Shown here: positions 34,915 through 44,141 of the stretch, piece after piece
Numbering within the stretch: position 1 is the stretch's first letter
Layout of the letters: each line of letters starts with the position of its first letter
Source of the DNA: Amycolatopsis bartoniae
Lineage (GTDB): Bacteria > Actinomycetota > Actinomycetes > Mycobacteriales > Pseudonocardiaceae
Assembly: GCF_014191255.1 (NCBI RefSeq)
Contig: NZ_JACHWH010000006.1
Coordinates: 124,001 to 188,000 of the forward strand
Reading direction: 5' to 3'
DNA length: 64,000 nucleotides
Program-made: the position numbers and the translations under genes
Notes under the pieces: model-generated
Databases searched by the model: none
Seen by the model: the letters and a program-made list of their open reading frames with translations, nothing else
Told to the model about the DNA's origin: nothing

Positions 34915-36081
34915 GTGTCCGACCTGACGGCTGTGAAGTCCGCACTGCGGGCCCAGCGGATCGAAACCCCGTCGTGGGGCTATGCGAACTCCGGCACGCG
35001 GTTCAAGGTCTTCCCGCAGCCGGGCGTGCCCCGCACCCCGGAGGAGAAGATCGCCGACGCCGCGACCGTGCACCGGTTCACCGGGGTCGCGCCGAGCGTG
35101 GCGCTGCACATCCCGTGGGACCGCGTCGAGGACTTCGGCGCCCTGACCCGCTACGCCCGCGACCTCGGGGTGGAGATCGGGGCGATCAACACCAACGTCT
35201 TCCAGGACGAGGACTACAAGCTGGGCTCGGTGACCAACCCCGACCCCGGGATCCGCCGCAAGGCCACCGACCACCTGCTCGAGGCGATCGACATCATGGA
35301 CGCCACGGGCTCGCGGGACCTGAAGCTGTGGTTCTCCGACGGGATCAACTACCCCGGCCAGGACGACCTGCGCGACCGGCAGGACCGGCTCGCCGAGGCG
35401 CTGCGCGAGACCTACGAGCGGCTCGGCGACGACCAGCGGCTGCTGCTGGAGTACAAGCTGTTCGAGCCCGCCTTCTACGCCACCGACATCCCGGACTGGG
35501 GCACCTCCTACGCGCACTGCCTCCAGCTCGGGGAGAAGGCGACCGTGTGCATCGACACCGGTCACCACGCGCCGGGCACGAACATCGAGTTCATCGTCGC
35601 GTTCCTGCTGCGTGCCGGGAAGCTCGGCGCGTTCGACTTCAACTCCCGCTTCTACGCCGACGACGACCTGATGGCCGGCGCGGCCGACCCGTTCCAGCTG
35701 TTCCGGATCATGTACGAGATCGTCCGCGGGGACGCGCTCGACCCGGCCTACGGCATCAACTTCATGCTCGACCAGTGCCACAACATCGAGCGCAAGATCC
35801 CGGCGGTCATCCGTTCGGTGATGAACGTCCAGGAGGCCACCGCGAAGGCGCTGCTGGTCGACCGGGACGCCCTGCGCGCCGCCCAGCGCGAGGGCAACGT
35901 GCTCGAAGCGAACGCGATCCTGATGGACGCCTACAACACCGACGTGCGGCCGCTCCTGGCCGAGGTGCGCGAGGACGCGGGCCTGGACCCCGATCCCGTC
36001 GCCGCCTACGCCCGCAGCGGGTACCAGCAGCAGATCGAGGCCGAGCGGGCCGGCGGCCAGCAGGCCGGATGGGGAGCCTGA
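34915..36081 (+). CDS. rhaI: L-rhamnose isomerase (RhaI type)
   Basis: 388 residues from GTG 34915; another in-frame GTG at 34906 is possible and would overlap the mutarotase stop. It belongs to the Streptomyces/rhizobial isomerase group rather than the E. coli RhaA family. Metal-binding TIM-barrel residues are visible: EYKLFEP (Glu), CIDTGHHAPG (Asp, His) and FDFNSRFYADDD (Asp). It turns L-rhamnose into L-rhamnulose. Confidence 0.92.
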   Translation: MSDLTAVKSALRAQRIETPSWGYANSGTRFKVFPQPGVPRTPEEKIADAATVHRFTGVAPSVALHIPWDRVEDFGALTRYARDLGVEIGAINTNVFQDEDYKLGSVTNPDPGIRRKATDHLLEAIDIMDATGSRDLKLWFSDGINYPGQDDLRDRQDRLAEALRETYERLGDDQRLLLEYKLFEPAFYATDIPDWGTSYAHCLQLGEKATVCIDTGHHAPGTNIEFIVAFLLRAGKLGAFDFNSRFYADDDLMAGAADPFQLFRIMYEIVRGDALDPAYGINFMLDQCHNIERKIPAVIRSVMNVQEATAKALLVDRDALRAAQREGNVLEANAILMDAYNTDVRPLLAEVREDAGLDPDPVAAYARSGYQQQIEAERAGGQQAGWGA

Positions 36082-36084
36082 ACC

Positions 36085-38115
36085 ATGACCGTGCCCGAAG
36101 AGCTCATCGCGCGCAGCAACGCCCTCGGCGCCGACCCGCGCAACACCAACTACGCCGGCGGCAACACCTCCGCCAAGGGCAGCGAGACCGACCCCGTCAC
36201 CGGCCGGCCCGCGGACCTGTTGTGGGTCAAGGGTTCCGGCGGCGACCTCGGCACCCTCACCCAGGCCGGGCTGGCCGTGCTGCGGCTGGACCGGCTGCGC
36301 GCGCTCGTGGACGTGTACCCCGGTGTCGAGCGCGAGGACGAGATGGTCGCCGCGTTCGACTACTGCCTGCACGGCCGCGGCGGTGCCGCGCCCTCGATCG
36401 ACACCGCGATGCACGGACTGGTCGACGCCGCGCACGTGGACCACCTCCACCCGGACTCCGGCATCGCGCTGGCCACCGCCGCCGACGGGCCCGCGCTGAC
36501 CAAGGAGTGCTTCGGCGACCGCGTGGTGTGGGTCGACTGGCGCCGCCCCGGTTTCCAGCTCGGCCTGGACATCGCGGCGGTCAAGCGCGCCAACCCGCAG
36601 GCGATCGGCGTGATCCTCGGCGGTCACGGCATCACCGCGTGGGGCGCCACCTCCGAGGAGTGTCAGCGCAACTCGCTGGACATCATCCGCACCGCCGAGA
36701 AGTTCCTGGCCGAGCGCGGCAAGGCCGAGCCGTTCGGCGCCGTCGTACCCGGCTTCGAGCCGCTGCCCGAGCAGGAACGCCGGGCACGCGCCGCCGCGCT
36801 GGCGCCGGTGATCCGCGGGCTCGCCTCCACCGACCAGCGCCAGGTCGGTCACTACACCGACTCGGACGTGGTGCTGGAGTTCCTGTCGCGGGAGAAGCTG
36901 CAGCCCCTGGCCGCGCTGGGCACGTCGTGCCCGGACCACTTCCTGCGCACCAAGGTCCGCCCGCTCGTGCTCGACCTGCCCGCGACCGCGCCGCTGGAGA
37001 ACGTCGTCGCGCGCCTGAAGGAGCTGCACGCCGCCTACCGCGAAGAGTACCGCGCCTACTACGAGCGGCACGCGAACCCCGGCAGCCCCGCGATGCGCGG
37101 CGCCGACCCGGCCATCGTGCTCGTGCCGGGCGTGGGCATGTTCTCCTTCGGCAAGGACAAGCAGACCGCGCGCGTGGCGGGCGAGTTCTACGTCAACGCC
37201 ATCAACGTGATGCGTGGCGCCGAGGCCGTCTCCACCTACGCCCCGATCCCGGAGAGCGAGAAGTTCCGGATCGAGTACTGGGCGCTGGAGGAGGCGAAGC
37301 TGCAGCGGATGCCCAAGCCGAAGCCGCTCGCCGGGCGGATCGCGCTCGTGACCGGGGCCGGTTCGGGCATCGGCAAGGCCATCGCCGAGCGGCTCGCGGC
37401 CGAAGGCGCCTGTGTCGCGATCGCGGATCTCAACGCGGACGCCGCCGAGGAGGTCGCGCGCGGGATCGGCGGCACCGACAAGGCCGTCGCGGTGACGGCG
37501 AACGTCACCGACGCCGACGCGGTGCAGGCCGCGATCGACGCGACCGCGCTGGCGTTCGGCGGGATCGACCTGGTGGTCAACAACGCCGGGCTGTCGATCT
37601 CCAAGCCGCTGCTGGAAACCACCGAGAAGGACTGGGACCTGCAGCACGACGTGATGGCCAAGGGCTCGTTCCTGGTCTCGCGCGCCGCGGCGAAGGCGAT
37701 GATCGACCAGGGCATCGGTGGCGACATCGTGTACATCTCGTCGAAGAACTCCGTGTTCGCCGGCCCCAACAACGTCGCCTACGGCGCGGCGAAGGCCGAC
37801 CAGGCCCACCAGGTGCGGCTGCTCGCGGCCGAACTGGGCGAGCACGGCATCCGCGTCAACGGGGTCAACCCCGACGGGGTCGTGCGGGGCTCGGGCATCT
37901 TCGCCGGCGGTTGGGGCGCGCAGCGCGCCGCGGTCTACGGCGTCCCGGAGGAGGACCTGGGCAAGTTCTACGCCCAGCGCACCATCCTCAAGCGCGAGGT
38001 GCTGCCCGACCACGTGGCCGCCGCGGTGTTCGCCCTCACCGGCGGCGACCTGACCCACACCACCGGCCTGCACGTGCCCGTCGACGCGGGCGTGGCGGCG
38101 GCGTTCCTGCGCTGA
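36085..38115 (+). CDS. rhaD: Bifunctional rhamnulose-1-phosphate aldolase / short-chain alcohol dehydrogenase
   Basis: 676 residues, a known fusion. Residues 1-~410 are a class II aldolase domain (DPRNTNYAGGNTSAKG, DHLHPD, GGHG). Residues ~413-676 are an SDR domain with the cofactor motif TGAGSGIGKAIAE, NNAG, and the Ser-Tyr-Lys triad in YISSKNS...YGAAKAD. The aldolase half splits L-rhamnulose-1-phosphate into DHAP and L-lactaldehyde; the dehydrogenase half oxidises L-lactaldehyde to L-lactate. The downstream LutABC genes fit this, as they use L-lactate. Confidence 0.93.
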   Translation: MTVPEELIARSNALGADPRNTNYAGGNTSAKGSETDPVTGRPADLLWVKGSGGDLGTLTQAGLAVLRLDRLRALVDVYPGVEREDEMVAAFDYCLHGRGGAAPSIDTAMHGLVDAAHVDHLHPDSGIALATAADGPALTKECFGDRVVWVDWRRPGFQLGLDIAAVKRANPQAIGVILGGHGITAWGATSEECQRNSLDIIRTAEKFLAERGKAEPFGAVVPGFEPLPEQERRARAAALAPVIRGLASTDQRQVGHYTDSDVVLEFLSREKLQPLAALGTSCPDHFLRTKVRPLVLDLPATAPLENVVARLKELHAAYREEYRAYYERHANPGSPAMRGADPAIVLVPGVGMFSFGKDKQTARVAGEFYVNAINVMRGAEAVSTYAPIPESEKFRIEYWALEEAKLQRMPKPKPLAGRIALVTGAGSGIGKAIAERLAAEGACVAIADLNADAAEEVARGIGGTDKAVAVTANVTDADAVQAAIDATALAFGGIDLVVNNAGLSISKPLLETTEKDWDLQHDVMAKGSFLVSRAAAKAMIDQGIGGDIVYISSKNSVFAGPNNVAYGAAKADQAHQVRLLAAELGEHGIRVNGVNPDGVVRGSGIFAGGWGAQRAAVYGVPEEDLGKFYAQRTILKREVLPDHVAAAVFALTGGDLTHTTGLHVPVDAGVAAAFLR

Positions 38116-38128
38116 GGAAAGGGAAAAC

Positions 38129-39574
38129 ATGACGGACACCCTCGCGCGGCCCGCGGGCCTGGAGCGCATCACCCCGCGCCGCACCCGCGTCGGGCTCGTC
38201 TCCGGCGGGCTCGGCGCGTACTGGCCGCAGTTCCCCGAGCTGCTGCCGCAGCTGCGGGCCTCGGCGCGGCGGGCCGCCGAGCGGTTGTCCGGTCTGGACT
38301 GTGAGGTGGTGGACGCCGGGTTCGTCTCCGACGAGCGGGAAGGCGCGGCCGCGGCCGAGCAGCTGCGGGCCGCGGACTGCGACCTGATCGTCGGGTTCCT
38401 GACCACCTACCTGACGTCCAGCATGCTGGCGCCGGTCGCGCAGCGCAGCGGCGCGCCGGTGCTGCTGATCAACCTCCAGCCGACCGAGGCGATGGACCAC
38501 GCGAGCTTCGGCACCGGCGCGTGGCTGGCCTACTGCGGGGCCTGTCCGCTGCCGGAGATGGCCAACGCGTTCCGCCGCCTCGGCGTCGAGTTCCGCTCGG
38601 TGTCGGGTTACCTCGAAGACGAGCGGGCCTGGGCGAAGATCGGCCGCTGGGTCAAGGCCGCGGGCGTGCGGGCCGCGTTCCGCCACGGCCGCCACGGCCT
38701 GCTCGGTCACCTGTATCCCGGGATGCTCGACGTCGCCACCGATCCCACGCTGGTGCCGGCCCAGCTCGGCGGGCACGTCGAGATCCTGGAGATCGACGAC
38801 CTGCGCGTGCGCGTGGAAAAGGTCACCGACGCCGAGACCCGGGCGCGGATGGACCTCGCGCGCGAACTGTTCACTGTGGACAGTTCGGTCACCGGCGAGG
38901 ACTTCGCGTGGGGCGCCCGGGTTTCCGTCGCACTCGACCGGCTGGTCGAGGACTTCGCCCTCGACTCGCTGGCCTACTACCACCGCGGCCTCGACGGGGA
39001 GACCCACGAGCGGGTCGGCGCCGGGTTCATCCTCGGCGCCTCCCTGCTCACCGCGCGCGGCATCCCCGCGGCCGGGGAGTACGAGCTGCGCAACTCGCTG
39101 GCCATGCTGCTGCTGGACCGGCTCGGCGCCGGTGGCTCCTTCACCGAGTTGCAGGCGCTGAACTTCCGCGACGGCGTGGTCGAGATGGGCCACGACGGGC
39201 CCGCGCATCTGGCGATCAGCGCCCGCAAGCCGCTGCTGCGTGGGCTCGGGGTGTACCACGGCAAGCGGGGGTGGGGCGTGTCGGTGGAGTTCGACGTGCG
39301 GCACGGGCCGGTCACCCTGTGCGGGCTGGGCCAGCGGGCCGACGGGGAGTTCGTGCTCGTCGCGTCCGAGGGCGAGGTGGTGCCGGGGCCCCTGCTGGAG
39401 ATCGGCAACACCACCTCGCGGGTGGACTTCGGCTGCGACCCGGGGGAGTGGACCGACGCGTGGTCGGCCAGCGGCGTGAACCACCACTGGGCGCTGGGCA
39501 CCGGTCACCGTGTGGCGGAGCTGACCGCCGTCGCGGACCTGATGGGCCTCGACCTCACCGTGGTGGCGCCGTGA
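38129..39574 (+). CDS. L-fucose/L-arabinose isomerase-like protein
   Basis: 481 residues, related to the ligand-binding N-terminus and C-terminal domain of the L-fucose/L-arabinose isomerase fold (VGLVSGGLGAYWPQFPELLPQL, DLIVGFLTTYL, WALGTGHRVAEL). Since RhaI is already in the operon, it probably isomerises a second sugar such as L-fucose or L-arabinose; rhamnulokinase and RhaD are relaxed enough in some bacteria to process L-fuculose. No ribulokinase gene is present, which argues against a full L-arabinose route here. It overlaps the kinase start by one base. Confidence 0.78.
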   Translation: MTDTLARPAGLERITPRRTRVGLVSGGLGAYWPQFPELLPQLRASARRAAERLSGLDCEVVDAGFVSDEREGAAAAEQLRAADCDLIVGFLTTYLTSSMLAPVAQRSGAPVLLINLQPTEAMDHASFGTGAWLAYCGACPLPEMANAFRRLGVEFRSVSGYLEDERAWAKIGRWVKAAGVRAAFRHGRHGLLGHLYPGMLDVATDPTLVPAQLGGHVEILEIDDLRVRVEKVTDAETRARMDLARELFTVDSSVTGEDFAWGARVSVALDRLVEDFALDSLAYYHRGLDGETHERVGAGFILGASLLTARGIPAAGEYELRNSLAMLLLDRLGAGGSFTELQALNFRDGVVEMGHDGPAHLAISARKPLLRGLGVYHGKRGWGVSVEFDVRHGPVTLCGLGQRADGEFVLVASEGEVVPGPLLEIGNTTSRVDFGCDPGEWTDAWSASGVNHHWALGTGHRVAELTAVADLMGLDLTVVAP

Positions 39575-41031
39575 TGCGCGTCGCGGCGGTCGACCTGGGC
39601 GCCTCCAGCGGGCGGGTCATGGCCGGGACGGTCGGCCCCGGGCGGCTCGAACTCGACGAGGTGCACCGCTTCCCCAACGGGCCCGTGCGGGTGGCCCGCG
39701 CCGGCGGATCGACGCTGTACTGGGACATCCTCGGCATCTACCGCGAGACGCTCGCGGGGCTGCGGGCCGCGGGTGACGTCTCGGGTGTCGGCATCGACTC
39801 CTGGGCCGTGGACTACGGGCTGCTCGACGAGTCCGGCACCCTGCTCGGGAATCCCGTGCACTACCGCGACTCCCGCACCGACGGCGTCGCCGAGCAGGTG
39901 ACCAAGAGCATCCCGCTGCGGGAGCTGTTCGACGTCACCGGCCTGCAGCAGCTGCCGTTCAACACGCTGTACCAGCTGGTGTCCGAACGCGACCGGCTCG
40001 CGGCCGCGGACACGATGCTGCTCATCCCGGATCTGCTGAACTACTGGCTCACCGGCGAACGCGGCGCCGAACGCACCAACGCCTCCACCACGCAGCTGTT
40101 CGACGTGCGGTCGCGGACCTGGGCGCTCGACCTCGCCGAACGGGCCGGGATTCCGCCGCGTCTGCTGCCGCCGCTGCGGGAGCCGGGATCGCGCGTCGGC
40201 ACGATCCGGGCGGAGCTGGCGACGGAGCTCGGGCTGCCCGAGGTGCCGGTGATCGCCGTCGGCTCGCACGACACCGCCTCGGCGGTCGTCGCCGTGCCCG
40301 CCGAACCCGGCACGAACTCCGCCTACATCTCCTCCGGCACCTGGTCGCTGGTCGGGCTGGAGCTGGCCGAACCGGAGCTGTCCGACGCCGCGCTCGCCGC
40401 GAACTTCACCAACGAAGGCGGTGTCGACGGCACGATCCGGTTCCTGCGCAACGTCATGGGCCTGTGGGTGCTGACCGAAACCCTGCGCACGTGGGAAGCC
40501 CGCGGTGAACGCGTGGAGCTGGCCACCGTGCTCGCCGAAGCCGCCGAGGCGCCTGCACTGGCGGCGGTGGTCGACCTCGACGCGCCGGAGTTCCTGCCGC
40601 CGGGCGACATGCCCGCCCGGATCACCGCGGCCTGCCGCGAGACCGGGCAGCGGCCGCCGGAGACCCGTGGCGCGCTGGTCCGGTGCATTGTGGACAGTCT
40701 GGCCCTGGCCTACCGGCGCACGGTGCGGCAGGCGGCGGAGCTGGCCGGCCGGAGCGTGGACGTCGTGCACGTCGTCGGCGGCGGGGTGCGCAACGAGCTG
40801 TTGTGCCAGCTGACCGCCGACGCCTGCGGGGTGCCGGTGCTCGCCGGGCCGGTCGAGGCCGCCGCGCTCGGCAACGTCCTGGTCCAGGCCCGCGCGCTCG
40901 GCGCCGGGCTGCCCGACCTCGCCGCCATGCGGGCGCTGGTCCGTGAGACGCAGGCGCTGCGCCGCTACGAGCCTTCCGGCGGCGACTGGGCCGCCGCCGA
41001 AGCCCGCCTCACCACGGGAGCACTGGCATGA
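39574..41031 (+). CDS. rhaB: L-rhamnulokinase
   Basis: 485 residues from the ATG sharing a base with the previous stop; GTG 39571 is an alternative. An FGGY-kinase with N-terminal VDLGASSGRVMAG and the RhaB-type GIDSWAVDYGLLD. The phosphate loop region ISSGTWSLVGLE and the C-terminal adenosine motif VGGGVRNELLCQ are present. It makes L-rhamnulose-1-phosphate from ATP. Confidence 0.93.
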   Translation: MRVAAVDLGASSGRVMAGTVGPGRLELDEVHRFPNGPVRVARAGGSTLYWDILGIYRETLAGLRAAGDVSGVGIDSWAVDYGLLDESGTLLGNPVHYRDSRTDGVAEQVTKSIPLRELFDVTGLQQLPFNTLYQLVSERDRLAAADTMLLIPDLLNYWLTGERGAERTNASTTQLFDVRSRTWALDLAERAGIPPRLLPPLREPGSRVGTIRAELATELGLPEVPVIAVGSHDTASAVVAVPAEPGTNSAYISSGTWSLVGLELAEPELSDAALAANFTNEGGVDGTIRFLRNVMGLWVLTETLRTWEARGERVELATVLAEAAEAPALAAVVDLDAPEFLPPGDMPARITAACRETGQRPPETRGALVRCIVDSLALAYRRTVRQAAELAGRSVDVVHVVGGGVRNELLCQLTADACGVPVLAGPVEAAALGNVLVQARALGAGLPDLAAMRALVRETQALRRYEPSGGDWAAAEARLTTGALA

Positions 41032-41753
41032 AGGTCGCCGTCCTGGTCACCTGCATCAACGACACGATGTTCCCCGACACCGGCAAGGCCGTGTTCCGGC
41101 TGCTGCGCCGCCTCGGCGTGGACGCGGACTTCCCGGCCGCGCAGACCTGCTGCGCCCAGCCGATGGTCAACACCGGCTACCTCGACGAGGCCGTGCCGGT
41201 GGTGCGGGCCTTCGCCGACGCCTTCGCCGGGTACGACGCGATCGTCACCCCGTCCGGGTCGTGCGCGGGTTCGGCGCGTCACCAGCACTCGCTCGTCGCG
41301 CGGCGGGCGGGGGAGCCGCGGCTGGCCGAGGCCGGGCCGAAGACCTACGAGCTGAGCGAGTTCCTGGTCGACGTGCTCGGCGTGACCGACGTCGGCGCGT
41401 ACTTCCCGCACCGCGTGACCTACCACCCGACCTGCCACTCGCTGCGGATGCTGCGCGTCGGCGACCGGCCGTTGCGGCTGCTGCGGGCGGTGAAGGGCCT
41501 GGACCTCGTCGAGTTGCCCGCCGCTGAGGAGTGCTGCGGGTTCGGCGGCACGTTCGCGGTGAAGAACGCCGAGACCTCCACCGCGATGGGCGCGGACAAG
41601 GCCCGGCACGTGCGCGAAACCGGCGCCGAGGTGCTGGTGGCGGGCGACAACTCGTGCCTGCTGCACGTCGGCGGCCTGCTCTCGCGGCAACGCTCCGGTG
41701 TGCGGGTGCTGCACCTGGCCGATGTGCTGGCCTCAACTGAGGAGGACGCGTGA
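41028..41753 (+). CDS. lutA: L-lactate oxidation complex subunit LutA
   Basis: 241 residues; ATG overlaps the kinase stop. It has the CCG-domain pair of heterodisulfide-reductase-like subunits: first TCCAQPMVNTGY, and later the second site, CCGFGGTF, with HPTCHS between. With LutB and LutC it forms the iron-sulfur complex that oxidises L-lactate to pyruvate. Confidence 0.92.
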   Translation: MKVAVLVTCINDTMFPDTGKAVFRLLRRLGVDADFPAAQTCCAQPMVNTGYLDEAVPVVRAFADAFAGYDAIVTPSGSCAGSARHQHSLVARRAGEPRLAEAGPKTYELSEFLVDVLGVTDVGAYFPHRVTYHPTCHSLRMLRVGDRPLRLLRAVKGLDLVELPAAEECCGFGGTFAVKNAETSTAMGADKARHVRETGAEVLVAGDNSCLLHVGGLLSRQRSGVRVLHLADVLASTEEDA

Positions 41754-43222
41754 CCGCCACGTTCGTCGGGATGCCCGCCTTTCCCGAAGCCGCCCGGGAC
41801 GCGCTCGCCGACACCCAGCTGCGGCGCAACCTCGCGCACGCCACCGGCACGATCCGCGCCAAGCGGGCGGCCGTCGTCGGCGAGGTGGACGAGTGGGAGG
41901 AGCTGCGCCTGGCCGGCGCGGCGATCAAGGACAACACCCTGCGCCGCCTCGACGAGCACCTGCTCACCCTGGAAGCGGCCCTGACCGAACGCGGCGCCAC
42001 CGTGCACTGGGCGCGGGACGCGGCCGAGGCGTGCGCGATCGTCGCCGGAATCGCGCAGGACCACCAGGTCGACGAGGTGGTCAAGGTGAAGTCCATGGCC
42101 ACGCAGGAGATCGGGCTCAACGAAGCCCTCGCCGAGCACGGCGTCACCGCCTGGGAGACCGACCTCGCCGAGCTGATCGTCCAGCTCGGCGACGACCTGC
42201 CCAGCCACATCCTCGTGCCCGCGATCCACCGCAACCGCGCCGAGATCCGCGAGATCTTCCGCGACCGGATGGCCGCCGCCGGGCGCCCCGCGCCACCGGG
42301 ACTGTCCGACGAGCCCGCCGAGCTGGCCGGGGCCGCGCGACTGCACCTGCGCGAGAAGTTCCTGCGTGCCCGGATGGCCGTCTCCGGTGCGAACTTCGCC
42401 GTCGCCGAGTCCGGCACGCTCGTCGTCGTCGAGTCCGAGGGCAACGGCCGCATGTGCCTCACGCTGCCCGAGGTGCTGGTGTCGGTGGTCGGCATCGAGA
42501 AGATCGTGCCCACCTGGGCCGACCTCGACGTGTTCCTCCAGCTGCTGCCCCGCTCCAGCACCGGCGAGCGGATGAACCCCTACACCTCCACGTGGTCCGG
42601 CATCACCCCCGGCGACGGCCCGCGGGAGATGCACGTCGTGCTGCTGGACAACGGTCGCACCCGGGCGCTCGCCGACGAGGTCGGCCGCCAGGCGCTGCGC
42701 TGCATCCGCTGCTCCGCGTGCCTCAACGTGTGCCCGGTCTACGAGCGCACCGGCGGCCACGCCTACGGGTCGGTGTATCCCGGGCCGATCGGCGCGATCC
42801 TCAACCCGCTGCTCAAGGGCGTCGGCGTGGACGAGCAGACCGACTCCCTGCCCTACGCCTCCAGCCTGTGCGGCGCGTGCTTCGACGCCTGCCCGGTCCG
42901 CATCGACATCCCCGAGGTGCTGGTGCACCTGCGCACCAAGGTCGTCGACGCGCACCGCGGCGGAGCCCCGAAACCGGAGGCCGCCGCGATGAAGGCCGCC
43001 GCCTGGACGCTCGCGGACGCGCGGCGGCTCGGGTTCGCCGAACGCGGCCTCGGCGTGGCGAACAAGGTGCTCACCCGGTTCGGCAAGCGCGTCCTGCCCG
43101 GCGGGCGCCGCGCGCTGACCCGCCTGCCGTGGCCGGGTTCACTGTGGACGAACGCCCGCGACGTGCCGGCTCCGCCCCCGGAGTCGTTCCGCACGTGGTG
43201 GCGCAGGGGAGGGCGGCCGTGA
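41750..43222 (+). CDS. lutB: L-lactate oxidation complex subunit LutB
   Basis: 490 residues; GTG overlaps the LutA stop. The N-terminal part is the LUD domain; two [4Fe-4S] ferredoxin-type motifs are visible near residues 320-380: CIRCSACLNVCPVYE and CGACFDACPVRIDIP. It passes electrons from L-lactate in the complex with LutA and LutC. Confidence 0.93.
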   Translation: MTATFVGMPAFPEAARDALADTQLRRNLAHATGTIRAKRAAVVGEVDEWEELRLAGAAIKDNTLRRLDEHLLTLEAALTERGATVHWARDAAEACAIVAGIAQDHQVDEVVKVKSMATQEIGLNEALAEHGVTAWETDLAELIVQLGDDLPSHILVPAIHRNRAEIREIFRDRMAAAGRPAPPGLSDEPAELAGAARLHLREKFLRARMAVSGANFAVAESGTLVVVESEGNGRMCLTLPEVLVSVVGIEKIVPTWADLDVFLQLLPRSSTGERMNPYTSTWSGITPGDGPREMHVVLLDNGRTRALADEVGRQALRCIRCSACLNVCPVYERTGGHAYGSVYPGPIGAILNPLLKGVGVDEQTDSLPYASSLCGACFDACPVRIDIPEVLVHLRTKVVDAHRGGAPKPEAAAMKAAAWTLADARRLGFAERGLGVANKVLTRFGKRVLPGGRRALTRLPWPGSLWTNARDVPAPPPESFRTWWRRGGRP

Positions 43223-43803
43223 GCGCACGCGACGAGATCCTGTCGGCCGTCCGCGGTGCCCTGCGCGACGCCGACCGCACGGAAACCCCGGTACCCCGCG
43301 GCTACCGCTCGGCGCGCCCGGACGGCGACATCGTGGAGCTGTTCGCCGAACGGGTCGTCGACTACCGGGCCACCCTCACCCGCTGCACCGCGGCCGAACT
43401 GCCCGGAACGATCCGCGCCGCGCTTGGCGACGCGCGGAAAGTCCTTGTCCCCGAAGGCTTTCCGGTCGAGATCGACGGCACGCCGGACGCGGACGACCTC
43501 GACTCCTGCGACGCGGTGGTCACCACGGCCGCGCTGGGCATCGCCACCACCGGCACCATCGTGCTCGACTCCGGGCCGGGGCAGGGCCGCCGCGCGCTGA
43601 GCCTCGTGCCCGACGTGCACGTCTGCGTGCTGCGCGAGGACCAGATCGTGCCCGGCGTGCCGCAGGCCGTGGCCGCGCTCGACCCGGCCCGCCCGCAGAC
43701 GTGGATCAGCGGGCCCAGCGCGACCAGCGACATCGAGCTGAACCGCGTGGAAGGGGTGCACGGGCCACGCACCCTGCACGTCATCGTCGTGGCCGGCGGG
43801 TGA
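43219..43803 (+). CDS. lutC: L-lactate oxidation complex subunit LutC
   Basis: 194 residues from a GTG overlapping the LutB stop, behind an AGGGGAGGG site. A stand-alone LUD domain with TTAALGIATTGTIVLDSG, the family's usual core, and the ending VEGVHGPRTLHVIVV. It completes the lactate oxidation complex, which here finishes rhamnose breakdown. Confidence 0.93.
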   Translation: MSARDEILSAVRGALRDADRTETPVPRGYRSARPDGDIVELFAERVVDYRATLTRCTAAELPGTIRAALGDARKVLVPEGFPVEIDGTPDADDLDSCDAVVTTAALGIATTGTIVLDSGPGQGRRALSLVPDVHVCVLREDQIVPGVPQAVAALDPARPQTWISGPSATSDIELNRVEGVHGPRTLHVIVVAGG

Positions 43804-43816
43804 GGAGGTGGGCGTA

Positions 43817-44014
43817 GTGACCGAAGCGCTCGAACGCGACGAGCTCGACCTGCTGCAGCTGCTCGCCGAAGGGCTGCCGCTGGAGGCCATCGCGCGGCGG
43901 CTCGAACTGTCCGACCGGACCGTGCGCCGCCGCCTGCGCGCCATCTGCGACCGCCTCGGCTTCGCCACCCCCATCCAGGCCGTCGTCTGGGCGGCCCGGC
44001 GCGGCCTCGTGTAA
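43817..44014 (+). CDS. Small LuxR-type helix-turn-helix protein
   Basis: 65 residues from GTG 43817 with GAGGAGG eight bases before it; GTG 43808 would lie within that site. The whole protein is a LuxR/GerE DNA-binding domain (LLAEGLPLEAIARRLELSDRTVRRRLRAICDRLG), without a receiver or any sensor. It is coupled to lutC and ends the + operon; it may tune the operon or the glycosidase genes that follow. Its target cannot be read. Confidence 0.75.
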   Translation: MTEALERDELDLLQLLAEGLPLEAIARRLELSDRTVRRRLRAICDRLGFATPIQAVVWAARRGLV

Positions 44015-44084
44015 CCGCTTTCCCGCTGTCCGGTTCCGGACGAGTTTCTTGTCCCGCAACGAAAACCACCGTAATCTCCCCGTT

Positions 44085-44096
44085 TGAAACGATTCA
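44085..44096. promoter_or_regulatory. LacI-type operator, site C (GH78 promoter)
   Basis: TGAAACGATTCA matches TGAAACGTTTCA at 11 of 12 positions. It lies 46 bases before the GH78 start, in the only real intergenic gap between catabolic and glycosidase genes, so the exported enzymes are probably under the same repressor. Confidence 0.68.
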
Positions 44097-44141
44097 CTGC
44101 CGAATCCAGGCCGTTCCCCACCGGCCGCACCAGGAGCCGCC

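Noticed and set aside
34741..38406. Very long open frame on the minus strand (over 1200 codons)
   Set aside because: It is antisense to well-supported rha genes, has a repetitive low-complexity translation and is a by-product of high GC.
38129..39574. Complete L-arabinose operon
   Set aside because: No ribulokinase or ribulose-5-phosphate epimerase gene is present, while all rhamnose steps are.
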